From the NCBI GenBank assembly GCA_033875255.1, contig JAWZSN010000007.1, positions 137,883 to 201,882 of the forward strand: DNA of 64,000 nucleotides, given 5' to 3'. The position numbers and the translations under genes were made by a program. Origin of the DNA: Marinimicrococcus sp033875255 (GTDB taxonomy: Bacteria > Pseudomonadota > Alphaproteobacteria > Geminicoccales > Geminicoccaceae). This document shows, piece by piece, positions 25,500 through 34,035 of the stretch (its first letter is position 1; every line of letters begins with the position of its first letter). The notes below the pieces were generated by a model. It did not search any database. It had not been told where the DNA came from and saw only the letters and a list, made by a program, of their open reading frames with translations.

Positions 25500-25781
25500 A
25501 TGCAACGAGCGTTGCTCTTGCTTTCGGGCGTGCTTCTGGCAATCGTCCAGACGCCGCAGGCTGCCGCCGATTGGCCGGAGGAGCTCGCCGCCGAGATCTT
25601 GATGGTCGAGGACTGCGTCGTCGCCTTCCTCAGCAATGTCGAGGAGCGCGAGGCCGACGGCCGGCGGACGGTGATGGCCAAGGTGCACTGCGAGGACCAG
25701 CGGGTGTTCGACGCCTGGCGCGAGGATCCCCTCCTGGCCTTCCGGTTCAACGAGTGCACCGAGGCCGTAACGGCCTGCTGA
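25500..25781 (+). CDS. Small exported cysteine-containing protein
   Basis: A 93-aa protein with a clear Sec signal peptide (MQRALLLLSGVLLAIVQTPQAAA, cleavage near residue 23-24). The mature peptide of about 70 residues is acidic and has four cysteines (in EDCVV, VHCED, NECTE and the C-terminal Cys), which would suit two disulfides in the periplasm. GAGGAG just before the ATG is a strong ribosome site. No family recognised. The next gene starts 27 bases downstream on the same strand. Confidence 0.7.
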   Translation: MQRALLLLSGVLLAIVQTPQAAADWPEELAAEILMVEDCVVAFLSNVEEREADGRRTVMAKVHCEDQRVFDAWREDPLLAFRFNECTEAVTAC

Positions 25782-25808
25782 GCCCCCCTTCCCTCGCTGG
25801 AGTCCACC

Positions 25809-26543
25809 TTGCCCGCACGTTCCCTCTCCCTGCTCGCTGGCGCCGTTCTCCTGGGCGCCGGCATCGCTACCGGCGGCTGGTTCGTCGGGCACGGCTTCGC
25901 GCTCGGGCGCAGTCAGGATCGGCACGTCACCGTCAAGGGGCTGGCGGAGCGCGAGGTGCGCTCCGACCTCGCCTTGTGGCCGCTGCGCTTCGTGGCCACC
26001 GGCAACGAGCTCGCCACCGTCGAGCGGCAGATCGCCATCGACGGCCGCAAGGTTCGGGGCTTCCTCGAGCGGCAGGGCATTCCCGCCGCCTCCATCGAGG
26101 TGAGCCGGCTCGAGGTCACCGACCTCATCGCCCAGGCCTGGCGCCAGGGGCCGGTGGACGAGCGCTTCATCGTCGCCCAGACGCTGATGGTCCGCTCCAG
26201 CGAGGTGGAGCTGGTCGAGACCGCCCATCAGGCCATTGCCGAGCTGATCGCCGAGGGTGTGGTGCTCAGCAGCGACGGCGGCCCCTCGAGCGCGCCCGTC
26301 TACCTCTTCACCGGCCTCAACGACATCAAGCCCGACATGATCGCGGTGGCCACGCGCAACGCGCGGGCATCGGCCGAGCAGTTCGCCGCTGATGCCGGCA
26401 GCCGCCTCGCCGGCATCCGCCGCGCCAACCAGGGCGTGTTCGAGATCCTGCCCCGCGACCAGGCACCCGGTATCTCGGCCGAGCAGCAGGTGGCCAAGAC
26501 CGTGCGGGTGGTCTCGACCATCGACTATCTTCTCGAGGACTAG
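25809..26543 (+). CDS. SIMPL-domain (DUF541) protein
   Basis: A 244-aa envelope protein of the SIMPL/YggE family. An N-terminal membrane anchor or uncleaved signal (residues 5-33) is followed by the SIMPL core: HVTVKGLAEREVRSDLA, FVATGNELATVERQI, and the C-terminal VSTIDYLLED. Family members (YggE, BP26) are periplasmic proteins tied to stress tolerance; biochemical role unknown. The start is TTG at 25809; no better start keeps the membrane segment. The N-terminal glycine-rich helix (GAVLLGAGIATGGWFVGHGF) suggests anchoring. Confidence 0.82.
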   Translation: MPARSLSLLAGAVLLGAGIATGGWFVGHGFALGRSQDRHVTVKGLAEREVRSDLALWPLRFVATGNELATVERQIAIDGRKVRGFLERQGIPAASIEVSRLEVTDLIAQAWRQGPVDERFIVAQTLMVRSSEVELVETAHQAIAELIAEGVVLSSDGGPSSAPVYLFTGLNDIKPDMIAVATRNARASAEQFAADAGSRLAGIRRANQGVFEILPRDQAPGISAEQQVAKTVRVVSTIDYLLED

Positions 26544-26549
26544 ACAGCG

Positions 26550-26576
26550 GGCGGCGCCTGGCGGGCAGGCGCCGCC
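26550..26576 (+). terminator. Strong hairpin between convergent genes
   Basis: GGCGGCGCCTG (26550-26560) pairs perfectly with CAGGCGCCGCC (26566-26576) over a 5-base loop, 6 bases after the SIMPL gene stop. A second stem (GGGAGC / GCTCCC, about 26597-26618) follows. Neither has a T run; they probably act as a bidirectional end for this convergent pair. Confidence 0.55.
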
Positions 26577-26625
26577 GCCAGCTGGCACGAACCGGGAGGG
26601 AGCCGCGCGCGGCGCTCCCTTCGGA

Positions 26626-27564
26626 TCAGGCGAGGCGCCGGGCCAGGAAGCCGGCAGCGTCGGCGATGAAGCCTTCGGCCTGCGGCAGCAGGCGGCTCAT
26701 TGCCATGCTGGCGTGGGTGACGCCCTTCCACAAACGGTAGTCGAACTCCGCACCCACCTCGATCAGCCGGCGCGCCAGCCGCTCGCTGTCGTCGCGCAGC
26801 GGATCGAGCTCGGCGGCCGCCAGGAAGAGCGGCGGCAGGCCGTGCAGGTCGGCGTGGAGCGGGGCCGCGAGCGGGTCGGTGCGCCGTGCCGGCTCGGCCA
26901 CGTAATGGTTCCAGAACCAGCGCATCATGGCGCTCGATAGAACATAGCGGCCATCGCCGAAGGCGGCGTGCGAGGCACTGTCGCAATCGGCCGAGTAGAC
27001 GCCATAGGCCAGCGCCGCGGCGCGTAACGGCGGCTCACCGGCGTCGCGCAGGGCAAGACAGCAGGCCAGCGCCAGGTTGGCACCGGCGGAATCGCCGGCC
27101 AGCGCCAGACGCTCCGGGTCGACACCATGGGTCGCCCCGTGCTCGCGGAACCAGCGGATGGCGGCCAGGCAATCCTCGAGGCCATGCGGGAACGGATGGT
27201 CGGGGGCAAGGCCGTAATCGACACTGGCGACCGCGAACCCGCCGGCGCGGGCGAGCCTGCGGCAGATCCCGTCATGCGTGTCCGGCGAGCCGAATACCCA
27301 GCCGCCGCCATGGAAGAATAGCACGCAGCCCGTCGGGGCGGACCCGCCCTCCGGCACGTAGAAGCGGACCGGCAGCATGTCGCGCGGGCCGGGCAGGCTC
27401 AGCTCCTCGACCAGGGCGAGCGGCGGCGGCTCCTCGTTCCAGACGGCGTTGCGGCGCTCCGCCTCGGCGCGGGCCTCGGCGGGGGTCATCGCCTCGTAGG
27501 GCCGCGGCGCCGCGGCCGCCATCTTCGCGAGGATGACCGCCATCCTCGGGTCGAGCTCGGGCAT
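26626..27564 (-). CDS. HSL-family alpha/beta-hydrolase (esterase)
   Basis: Esterase of the hormone-sensitive lipase family (312 aa). The oxyanion motif HGGGW is in FFHGGGWVFGSPDTHD, the nucleophile elbow is GDSAGANLA, the acid is in AELDPLRDD and the catalytic histidine lies in KGVTHASMAM. Length is typical. Substrate is probably short-chain esters or lactones. Another alpha/beta-hydrolase gene lies 51 bases upstream on the same strand. Confidence 0.88.
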   Translation of the reverse strand: MPELDPRMAVILAKMAAAAPRPYEAMTPAEARAEAERRNAVWNEEPPPLALVEELSLPGPRDMLPVRFYVPEGGSAPTGCVLFFHGGGWVFGSPDTHDGICRRLARAGGFAVASVDYGLAPDHPFPHGLEDCLAAIRWFREHGATHGVDPERLALAGDSAGANLALACCLALRDAGEPPLRAAALAYGVYSADCDSASHAAFGDGRYVLSSAMMRWFWNHYVAEPARRTDPLAAPLHADLHGLPPLFLAAAELDPLRDDSERLARRLIEVGAEFDYRLWKGVTHASMAMSRLLPQAEGFIADAAGFLARRLA

Positions 27565-27615
27565 GCGTTTGTTCCCTCTCTTTCCGCCGCACTTGCCGCA
27601 GCCGGCGGCGAGCGG

Positions 27616-28503
27616 TCAAGGCACGGTGGCGGGACCCTGCTCTCCGAGGGCGGCGGCCATGATGCGCTGCGCCTCGTTGACCACCAGCGAGACATGCCCG
27701 GCCGCCGGCACGATCGCGACCCGGACCTGCGGCAGCACGCTGCCGTACCAGTGCGCATGGGCCGCCGGCACCACCCGGTCGGCGGCCCCGTGCAGGACCA
27801 GGACGGGCACGCGCAGCTCGGTCGGCGCCACGTCCCAGCGCCGTGTCAGCAGGCGCAGGTCGGCGAGCGGTCCTGCCACGCCGCGCCGGCATCCCTCCCG
27901 CAAGGAAGCGGTGAGCGCCCGGGCGAGCTGTGTCTGGTCGACGGAAGGTGCAAAGCAACCTTGTTCGCCGCGCAGCGCCAGGCTCACGAGGCGCAGGTCC
28001 AGGCCGTGGCGCCGTGCGTCCCGCAGCAGCCGTGGCGCCAGGAGACGCACCAGCCGCGGCCCGCGGCGCAGCCCGCGCATCATCCGCACCGTGCCACCGC
28101 CGCTGCGAATGGCCTTTTTGGAGCCCACCGCCGAGGCGAGCACGCAGCGAACCGCCCGCCTTCCCAATGCCGCTCCGGCCGCCACCGCGAAGGGCGCTCC
28201 GGCCGAGACGCCGACCAGCGCGTAACGATCGACCCCAAGCGCGTCGAGGGTCGCCGCCAGATCCTCGCCGAAGGCCCGCAACGAGAGAAGCGGCTGGGCG
28301 TCCGAGCCGCCATAGCCCGGCCGGTCGACGGCGATGATGTTGCCGTCCAGCCCGTCCGCCGCCAACGGCTCGAGCCGGCTTCCCAGAAAGCCGTGGAGAT
28401 AGACGACCGGCACGGCCGACCGCCGGCCATACTCGGCCACCAGCACGCGCCGCCCGTCCGGCAGCTTCACCCGATGCTGCGTGAACTCCACATGCCGGCC
28501 CAT
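27616..28503 (-). CDS. Alpha/beta-hydrolase fold protein
   Basis: A 295-aa hydrolase of the classical alpha/beta fold. It has the oxyanion HGFLGS in VVYLHGFLGSRLEPL, a DRPGYGGSD strand, the nucleophile elbow GVSAGAP with serine, an acid in HGAADRVVP and the histidine in PAAGHVSLV. The ATG at 28503 (MGRHVEFTQ) was preferred to an ATG 66 bases upstream because the extension is not conserved-looking. It lies downstream of the PRC-barrel gene, separated by a terminator. Confidence 0.8.
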   Translation of the reverse strand: MGRHVEFTQHRVKLPDGRRVLVAEYGRRSAVPVVYLHGFLGSRLEPLAADGLDGNIIAVDRPGYGGSDAQPLLSLRAFGEDLAATLDALGVDRYALVGVSAGAPFAVAAGAALGRRAVRCVLASAVGSKKAIRSGGGTVRMMRGLRRGPRLVRLLAPRLLRDARRHGLDLRLVSLALRGEQGCFAPSVDQTQLARALTASLREGCRRGVAGPLADLRLLTRRWDVAPTELRVPVLVLHGAADRVVPAAHAHWYGSVLPQVRVAIVPAAGHVSLVVNEAQRIMAAALGEQGPATVP

Positions 28504-28569
28504 CGGCCCGCCCGCCTCCGCACGTCCGGTCCCGAAGATCAAGGATGTACTAGCCCCTTCGGCCCACAC

Positions 28570-28605
28570 GCAAGAAAGGGCCGCCCCCGGCTAGGGACGG
28601 CCCTT
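28570..28605 (-). terminator. Rho-independent terminator of the PRC-barrel gene
   Basis: On the minus strand AAGGGCCG (28605-28598) pairs with CGGCCCTT (28583-28576), followed by a T-rich tail (TTTCTTG). It lies 37 bases after the PRC-barrel gene stop and upstream of the alpha/beta-hydrolase start. Confidence 0.75.
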
Positions 28606-28641
28606 CCCGTCAGGCCCGGCCCGCGTGCGGCCGGCGCGCCG

Positions 28642-29949
28642 TCAGTCCTTGCGGATCCGGGTCTCGCTGCCCGAATAGTCGAACTTGGGCGCCTGCTTGA
28701 CCTCGTCCTCGGTCATGCCGGTCGTGAGCGCGTCGCCACGCAGCTCGATCTGGTCCCAGCGGATCTCGTAGAGGCTCTCGCCGAGGCCCAGGAACCCGCC
28801 GCGCTCGACGATCACGCTCATCGCCTCGCCGTCGGGGCCGATCAGCACGTCGTGCACCTCGCCGATCTCCTTGCCGTCGGCGCCCATGACGTTCTTGCCG
28901 ACCATATCCTGGAGCTGGGCCATCGACATGCGCGGCTCGGCCGGGGGCTGGGCGTCCCGGGTCAGCTGCTTGGTGGAGTCCTGCGCCGGGGCGGAGTCCT
29001 GCAGCGCGCGGTCGCTCTGTGCCTGCTCCGCCTGCATGCCCTGCGACGTGCCGGTCTCCGCCCGCTGCACGTCGACGTTCACGTCGGCCTGCTGGTCGGC
29101 CTGCTTCACCTCGACCTGCGGCTTGCCCTGCTCGACCTCGACCTTCGGGTCGGCCTGCTTGACCGTCACCTGCGGGTCCGCCTGGGTCACGTTGACCTGC
29201 GGCTTGCCGCGCTCGATCTCGACCTGCGGCTCGGGCTGCTGCACGTTCACCTGCGGCGCCGGCTGCTTGACGTCGACCTGCGGCTGGCGCTGCGTGACCT
29301 GGACCTGCGGATCGGGCTGCTTCACCTCGACCTGCGCCTTGGGCACGGTCACGTCGACATCGACCTGCGGCTTGGGCTGGGTAACGGTGACCTGCGGCTC
29401 GGGCTGCTTGACCTGGACGCGAGGCTGCGACTGGTCGACCTGCACCTTCGCCTGCTGGCGGTCGACCTCGACCTCCGGCGCCGGGCTCTTTACCACCAGA
29501 CGCAGCGCATCCCCGCCCTGGCCGGAAGCCGACTGCTCGACACGCTGCCGCAGCTCGCCCACCGATTTGTGGGCCTGCTCGACAGAGCTGACCGCCTTTC
29601 CGGCATCCTTGTCGCCGATCGCCTGCTCGGCGTTCTTCAGCTCGTCACGGGCCTTGGTGAAGGTCTGGTCGTTGTCGGGCGAATCCAGGCTGTCGAGCGT
29701 CGAGCGCGCATTCGCCAGAGCCTCGGATGCCTCCTGCATGGCCTGCTCGCCGCCCTGCTCCAGCTTGCTCAGCGCCTGCTCGAGCGTCTGCTCCGCCCCT
29801 TCGAGGCTCTGGAGCACCTGCTGGCTGGCTGCCTGGGTCTGCTGCTGCGTCTGCTGCGCCGCTGCCGTCGTGTTCTGCTGGGCCGCCACGGCAGCCGGCA
29901 CCGCCAGGGCCAGCATCATCGCGGTAGTCGCCAGAAGGTTCCTGGGCAT
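28642..29949 (-). CDS. Exported PRC-barrel protein with 9-residue tandem repeats
   Basis: A 435-aa periplasmic protein of unusual build. Residues 1-23 are a signal peptide (MPRNLLATTAMMLALAVPAA, cut near AVAA-QQ). Residues 24-145 are glutamine/alanine-rich and helical. Residues 157-292 hold about fifteen 9-residue units of the type P-x-P-Q-V-x-V-x-Q, which should form an extended, hydrophilic beta-like rod. After a linker, residues about 343-435 form a PRC-barrel (MVGKNVMGADGKEIGEVHDVLIG). PRC-barrels mediate protein-protein contacts and electron-transport or RNA-processing assembly; an exported one with a repeat stalk suggests an envelope scaffold. The ATG at 29949 begins the signal peptide. 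Function unknown. Confidence 0.82.
   Translation of the reverse strand: MPRNLLATTAMMLALAVPAAVAAQQNTTAAAQQTQQQTQAASQQVLQSLEGAEQTLEQALSKLEQGGEQAMQEASEALANARSTLDSLDSPDNDQTFTKARDELKNAEQAIGDKDAGKAVSSVEQAHKSVGELRQRVEQSASGQGGDALRLVVKSPAPEVEVDRQQAKVQVDQSQPRVQVKQPEPQVTVTQPKPQVDVDVTVPKAQVEVKQPDPQVQVTQRQPQVDVKQPAPQVNVQQPEPQVEIERGKPQVNVTQADPQVTVKQADPKVEVEQGKPQVEVKQADQQADVNVDVQRAETGTSQGMQAEQAQSDRALQDSAPAQDSTKQLTRDAQPPAEPRMSMAQLQDMVGKNVMGADGKEIGEVHDVLIGPDGEAMSVIVERGGFLGLGESLYEIRWDQIELRGDALTTGMTEDEVKQAPKFDYSGSETRIRKD
29074..29481 (-). repeat. 27-bp degenerate tandem repeat inside the PRC-barrel gene
   Basis: About fifteen in-frame units of 27 bases encode 9-residue repeats with Q-V-x-V alternation. The units vary at third positions and at three or four residue positions, so the array is old and under selection on the protein rather than a recent expansion. 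Confidence 0.85.
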
Positions 29950-30295
29950 GATGTTCCTCCGCTTTGTGGTGGCTGATCTCTCCGGCGACCAATAGGCGAG
30001 GCCCGGCCGCGGTTCCGACTTTTTTGCGCCGGCCGCAACGAGGTCTTCCTGCGAAGTCTTCCACCGCTCCCGCGGCCGCAGCGGAAGCGTCGCCCCACCG
30101 AGAACAGCCACGCCCGGAGCATCTCCTTCTCCCTCGCCCGCCCGATACTTGATCTGCGTGAGACGCCGCCCCTCCGCGGCCGGACGCCATGGCCACTCCC
30201 CATCCACGAACGCGGCTGCGAAGGTCGGCGGGCGCTCCAGGCCGGTGCCGGGTTCGCGTTTGCCGCGGCCGCACCGCCGTCAGCCCGCGGGAGAT

Positions 30296-30498
30296 GGTAC
30301 CAGGTGAGATTAACGCGCGGTCAGCGGCTGCCTTTCGCCGGGAGCGCCCTCCATCCGCTCCGCGGGCGCTGCGCGCGGCTGGCTTTTCGCTCTTATTGGT
30401 CAGTCCGACGGTGGTGCCGGGGGTGGGCGGCTGATGCTTGCCTCAGCGGGAATCGCAGCCTGTTAAGCCGGAGGGAAGGGTACCAGGTGACATGAACG
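30296..30498 (+). repeat. Direct repeat pair, GGTACCAGGTGA 20-mer
   Basis: GGTACCAGGTGAGATTAACG at 30296-30315 and GGTACCAGGTGACATGAACG at 30479-30498, 18 of 20 bases identical, 183 bases apart. One copy lies outside and one inside the inverted repeat pair at 30364-30634. Confidence 0.7.
30364..30420 (-). repeat. Dispersed repeat, copy R1 (left partner)
   Basis: Reads GGGCGCTGCGCGCGGCT, then a T-rich tract, GGTCAGTCCGACGG and GTGGTG. It faces R2 in inverted orientation 125 bases to the right. Confidence 0.75.
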
Positions 30499-30544
30499 GG
30501 GCGTTAACCACGACGCCGCAGACTGCCGCCGCGGACTCCCGCCC

Positions 30545-30634
30545 CGGCAGGATCGCGAAAGAAGACGGAGAGCCGGCGGACCCACCACCGCCGACTGACA
30601 AAGATCAACGAGCGAAAGCCGCGCGCAGCGCCCC
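30545..30634 (+). repeat. Dispersed repeat, copy R2 (right partner)
   Basis: Reads CGGCAGGATCGCG, a GAAGACGGAGAGCCGG segment, CACCACCGCCGACTGACA, an A-rich tract and AGCCGCGCGCAGCGCC. It ends 60 bases from the stop of the minus-strand response regulator gene. Confidence 0.8.
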
Positions 30635-30693
30635 GCAGGATCCCTGCCGCCCCCGTGATCGCGCGGCCCTGTCCCAGCTTTTCGCACGGCGCC

Positions 30694-31062
30694 TCAACGA
30701 GCCAGCGCCCGAGCCACGGCGACTTCCAGATCGGCCTGCGCAAACGGCTTTTGCAGCGCCGGTGCGGTCGCATGACCGGGATCGAGCCCTTCCCGGCCGT
30801 AGCCGGTGGCGAACAGGTACGGAACGCCCTGCGCCTTCAGAAAGTCGGCAACCGGATAGCTGGGCTTGCCGTCGAGATTGACGTCGAGGATGGCGAGGTC
30901 GAAGGCGCCGCCTCGGGCCGCCCGCAGGGCATCGTCGACCCGCGCCACCGTGGCGCCGATCTCGCAGCCAATGGCGAGCAGCATGTCCTCGATGAGCATG
31001 GCGATCATGATCTCGTCCTCGACGAGCAGAACCCGCGGCCGTTGTCCGGTCGCGCGGATCAA
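30694..31062 (-). CDS. Single-domain response regulator
   Basis: A receiver-only protein of about 122 aa with no output domain. The acidic pair is in VLLVEDEIM (Glu15, Asp16), the phosphoacceptor is Asp60 in LAILDVNLDG, the switch threonine is in FATGYG (Thr86) and the conserved lysine in LQKPF (Lys105). The downstream partner of the HWE kinase gene that precedes it on the same strand. No ATG is available: TTG at 31062 is used, and the true start may be slightly upstream near the kinase stop. Such stand-alone receivers often serve HWE/HisKA2 kinases in stress or light responses. Confidence 0.8.
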   Translation of the reverse strand: MIRATGQRPRVLLVEDEIMIAMLIEDMLLAIGCEIGATVARVDDALRAARGGAFDLAILDVNLDGKPSYPVADFLKAQGVPYLFATGYGREGLDPGHATAPALQKPFAQADLEVAVARALAR

Positions 31063-31105
31063 GGCGGGGGTCCAGGCGCCATCGGGCTTGCGGTCGGGAC
31101 CCTGT

Positions 31106-32533
31106 TCACGGGAGCGGCGCCGCGATCTCGCAGACCACGCCGGAGGGCGGAAATTCCAGACGGACCACGGCGCCGAGCTCCCAGGCGAGCCCCCGCTCGA
31201 TGAGGCGCGAGCCGAATCCTTTCTCCTGCGGAACCTCGACCGGCGGCCCGCCGCTCTCCGCCCAGCGCAGGTGCAGGCGCCGGTCCTGGTCCTGGACCTC
31301 GATCCGCCAGGTGACGCCGACCCGCCCTGCCTCGTTCGAGAGCGCCCCGTATTTGGCGGCATTGGTGCACAGCTCGTGCAGCGCCATGGCGAGCGAGAGG
31401 GCCATCTTTGGACGCAGGCGCAGCTCCGGACCGCCGATCTCGAGACGGTCCTCGTCCTCGCCGCATAGCGGCTCCATCGCCTGCGCCACGATATCGTGGA
31501 GCTCCGCCCCCTCCCAGCTCTCGCGGGTGAGCACGTCATGGGCCCGGGAGAGGGTTATCAGCCGGCCCTCGAAGCGCTGGTGCGCCTCGCTGCGGGCCTC
31601 GCGCCGGAAGCTTTGCGCGGCGATCGACTGCACGGTGGCGAGCGTGTTCTTGACCCGGTGATTGAGCTCCCTGATGAGCAATTGCCGGCGTTCCTCGGCC
31701 CGCTTGCGCTCCGAGATGTCGACCAGCATGTTGACCGCGCCGACCAGCTTGCCGGCGCTGTCGCGCAGCGGCGTCGGGTAGGCCAGGCACGGCAGGCGCT
31801 GGCCGTCCGGCCGCTCGGCCACGATCTCCGCGCCCTCTATCGCCCTGTTCTCCCGGAGCGCCACCGCCATCGGGCATTCCGCGTGCGGCAGCCGCGTCCC
31901 GTCGGGCTGGTAGAGGCGCCAGCTGATGCACCAGCGGTCCGTTCCGAGCTCCGGCCGGCGGCCGGACAGCGTCACCGAGGCCCTGTTGTAGAAGGTCACA
32001 TGGCCTTCGGCGTCGGTCGTGTAGACCGCCGTGGGCAGCGCCTCCAGCACCTCGCGCAGGCGCCGCTCGCTCTCGCGGATCCGCTCGTCGGCGAGCTTGC
32101 GCGCGGTGATGTCCTGAAAGCAGTTGATCGCACCGGTGAGCTCGCCGGCGGCGTTCCTGATCGGATCGATGTTCACGAGCACCCAGAGACGACGGCCGCC
32201 CGGCTGCTCCACCTGCACCTCGACATTGCGGTGCGGGCGGCCGCTGCGGAGCGTGTCGGCCATCGGCGTCTCGTGATGAGCAAGCGGCCGCCCGTCGGAC
32301 CAGTAGAGTCGGAAGGAGCCGCAGAACCGCTCCGCCGCATCCCCGGGCACCGGCTCGCGTCCCCAGAGTTCGGCGGCCTTGCGGTTATGGCGAACGAGAA
32401 TGCCGTCGGCGCCGCAGACATAGACGGCGGCCGGCAGCAGATCGAGGATGGTGTCGTCGAGGGCGGGTGGCAGGCCGTGGGTGGCGGCTCTGGAGATCGA
32501 AGGCTGGGTGTCGAACATCGCAACTCCACGCAT
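31106..32533 (-). CDS. PAS-PAS-HWE sensor histidine kinase
   Basis: Soluble sensor kinase of 475 aa. Two PAS domains (about residues 25-150 and 155-278, each ending in a DIT/DIS-RK linker) precede an HWE-type dimerisation domain with the acceptor His292 in ELNHRVKNTLATVQSIAAQ. The HWE ATPase follows with the N box HELCTNAAKYGALS and the terminal GFGSRLIERGLAWELG. A second ATG (32518) is possible. The single-domain response regulator lies 43 bases after its stop. No membrane helix, so the PAS domains would sense a cytosolic ligand, redox state or light; the cofactor cannot be told, and no LOV cysteine motif was seen. Confidence 0.88.
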   Translation of the reverse strand: MRGVAMFDTQPSISRAATHGLPPALDDTILDLLPAAVYVCGADGILVRHNRKAAELWGREPVPGDAAERFCGSFRLYWSDGRPLAHHETPMADTLRSGRPHRNVEVQVEQPGGRRLWVLVNIDPIRNAAGELTGAINCFQDITARKLADERIRESERRLREVLEALPTAVYTTDAEGHVTFYNRASVTLSGRRPELGTDRWCISWRLYQPDGTRLPHAECPMAVALRENRAIEGAEIVAERPDGQRLPCLAYPTPLRDSAGKLVGAVNMLVDISERKRAEERRQLLIRELNHRVKNTLATVQSIAAQSFRREARSEAHQRFEGRLITLSRAHDVLTRESWEGAELHDIVAQAMEPLCGEDEDRLEIGGPELRLRPKMALSLAMALHELCTNAAKYGALSNEAGRVGVTWRIEVQDQDRRLHLRWAESGGPPVEVPQEKGFGSRLIERGLAWELGAVVRLEFPPSGVVCEIAAPLP

Positions 32534-32767
32534 GCCGGTAGCCTTCCGTGAACCCTGCCCCGCCCTCGTCGCGGATGGGCATGACGCAGCTGCGAGGCCC
32601 CGCCGCCGCAGCCGGCGCCTGGTCCGACGCCGCCATCCCGATGCGACGCAACTTCCCGTGACAGATAACGCCCGAGGTCCGCCATCGGTTCCGCGGGCCT
32701 GCGTGCGGGAAAAGGGTGCCAGCGATTGAGCCCTGCGTCCGCTCCGCGTAGAAGAAGGACCGCCAGC

Positions 32768-34030
32768 ATGGACCGTGCCATGCCGGCCGGACGGTCTTCG
32801 AGGATGGGGGAGCCGCTTTTGGACAGCGGGGGAGAGCTTTCACCGGGAAGCCTCGCGGAGCTCGAGCAGCTCGTCGCCTGGGCGGTAGCCGAGGAGAAGA
32901 GTCTCGAGCTGGTGGGGCGCGGCAGCAAGCAGGCGATGGGCCGCCCGGTGCTGGCCGATCATGTGCTCGATCTCTCGCGTCTGTCGGGCGTGGACATGTA
33001 CGAGCCCGAGGAGCTGGTGATGTCGGCCGGAGCCGGCACGCTCCTGGCCGAGATCGAGGCGGTGCTGGCCGAGCGCGGCCAGGAGCTGGCCTTCGAGCCG
33101 GGCGACTGGGGCTCGCTTGCCGGGGGCGAGCGCGGCCGCCAGAGCATCGGCGGGGTCATCGCCTGCAATCTCGCCGGCCCGCGGCGCATGAAGGCCGGTG
33201 CGGCGCGCGACCATTTTCTCGGCGTGCAGTGCGTGACCGGCCACGGCCAGGCCATCAAGGCCGGCGGCCGGGTCGTCAAGAACGTCACCGGCTATGACGT
33301 GTGCAAGCTGCTGGCCGGCTCCTGGGGAACGCTGGCGGCGCTGAGCCACGTCACCTTCAAGGTGATGCCGCGCGCCGAGACCAGCGCCACCCTGCTGCTT
33401 GGCGGGCCGGACGAGGCCGGGCTCCTGGCCGGCCTGCGCGCGGCGATGCGCACGCCCTGCGAGGTCTCCGGCGCCGCCATGCTCCCGGCCGCCGCGGCCG
33501 CACGCTCGGCCGTCGAGGCGGTGGCCGGCGCCGGCCGGGCGCTCGGCTGCATCCGCCTCGAGGGGCTGACCGCGTCGGTCGCCTACCGGCTGGAAGCGCT
33601 GCAGCGGGCGCTGGCGGCACCGGGCAGCGACATGGCGGTGCTGGAGGACGAGCCGTCGCGCACCTTGTGGGCGGAGATCCGCGACGTGGCGCTGCTGCCC
33701 CGCGCAGGCGCCTTGTGGCGGCTGTCGGTGGCTCCGTCGCGGGCGGGCGAGCTGGCCGAGACGCTCAAAGCGCTCGCCCCCGCCCGGCTCCACGACTGGT
33801 CGGGGGGCTTGGTCTGGCTGGCGCCTGAGGACGGAACCATGGACATGCGCACGGCCCTCGCCGGCCATGGCGGCCATCTGATGCTGGTGCGGGCGCCGCT
33901 GGCGATGCGTGCCGGCGTGCCGGTGTTCGAGCCGCAGCCGCCCGCCCTGCGCGCGCTTACCGAGCGGGTCAAGAAGAGCTTCGACCCCAAGGGCCTGCTC
34001 ACCCCCGGCCGCATGTACGAGGGGATCTGA
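32768..34030 (+). CDS. glcE: Glycolate oxidase FAD-binding subunit GlcE
   Basis: FAD-binding subunit (420 aa) of glycolate oxidase, which oxidises glycolate to glyoxylate at the membrane. The FAD_binding_4 domain shows VGRGSKQAMGRPV, VMSAGAGTLLAEIEAVL, IGGVIACNLAGPRRMKAG and GGRVVKNVTGYDVCKLLAGSWGTLA. The protein ends in the family motif KKSFDPKGLLTPGRMYEG. AAGGA about 10 bases before the ATG at 32768 supports this start; ATG 32804 is an alternative. glcF starts 5 bases after the stop. glcD, usually just upstream, is absent. Confidence 0.9.
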   Translation: MDRAMPAGRSSRMGEPLLDSGGELSPGSLAELEQLVAWAVAEEKSLELVGRGSKQAMGRPVLADHVLDLSRLSGVDMYEPEELVMSAGAGTLLAEIEAVLAERGQELAFEPGDWGSLAGGERGRQSIGGVIACNLAGPRRMKAGAARDHFLGVQCVTGHGQAIKAGGRVVKNVTGYDVCKLLAGSWGTLAALSHVTFKVMPRAETSATLLLGGPDEAGLLAGLRAAMRTPCEVSGAAMLPAAAAARSAVEAVAGAGRALGCIRLEGLTASVAYRLEALQRALAAPGSDMAVLEDEPSRTLWAEIRDVALLPRAGALWRLSVAPSRAGELAETLKALAPARLHDWSGGLVWLAPEDGTMDMRTALAGHGGHLMLVRAPLAMRAGVPVFEPQPPALRALTERVKKSFDPKGLLTPGRMYEGI

Positions 34031-34035
34031 GCCCC

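Larger units (their letters stand above)
29950..30693. other. Gene-poor 744-base gap with dispersed repeats
   Basis: Contains the upstream region of the PRC-barrel gene and no convincing reading frame. It holds two copies of a GGTACC-centred 20-mer and an inverted pair of the dispersed repeat described below. Short open frames here have no recognisable family and overlap the repeats. Confidence 0.6.

Noticed and set aside
29074..29481. CRISPR-like or mobile tandem array
   Set aside because: The 27-base periodicity is in frame with a protein repeat, without spacers of unique sequence.
30438..30881. Plus-strand open frame of 147 codons
   Set aside because: It consists of repeat R2 plus antisense of the response regulator; Pro/Arg-rich with no family resemblance.
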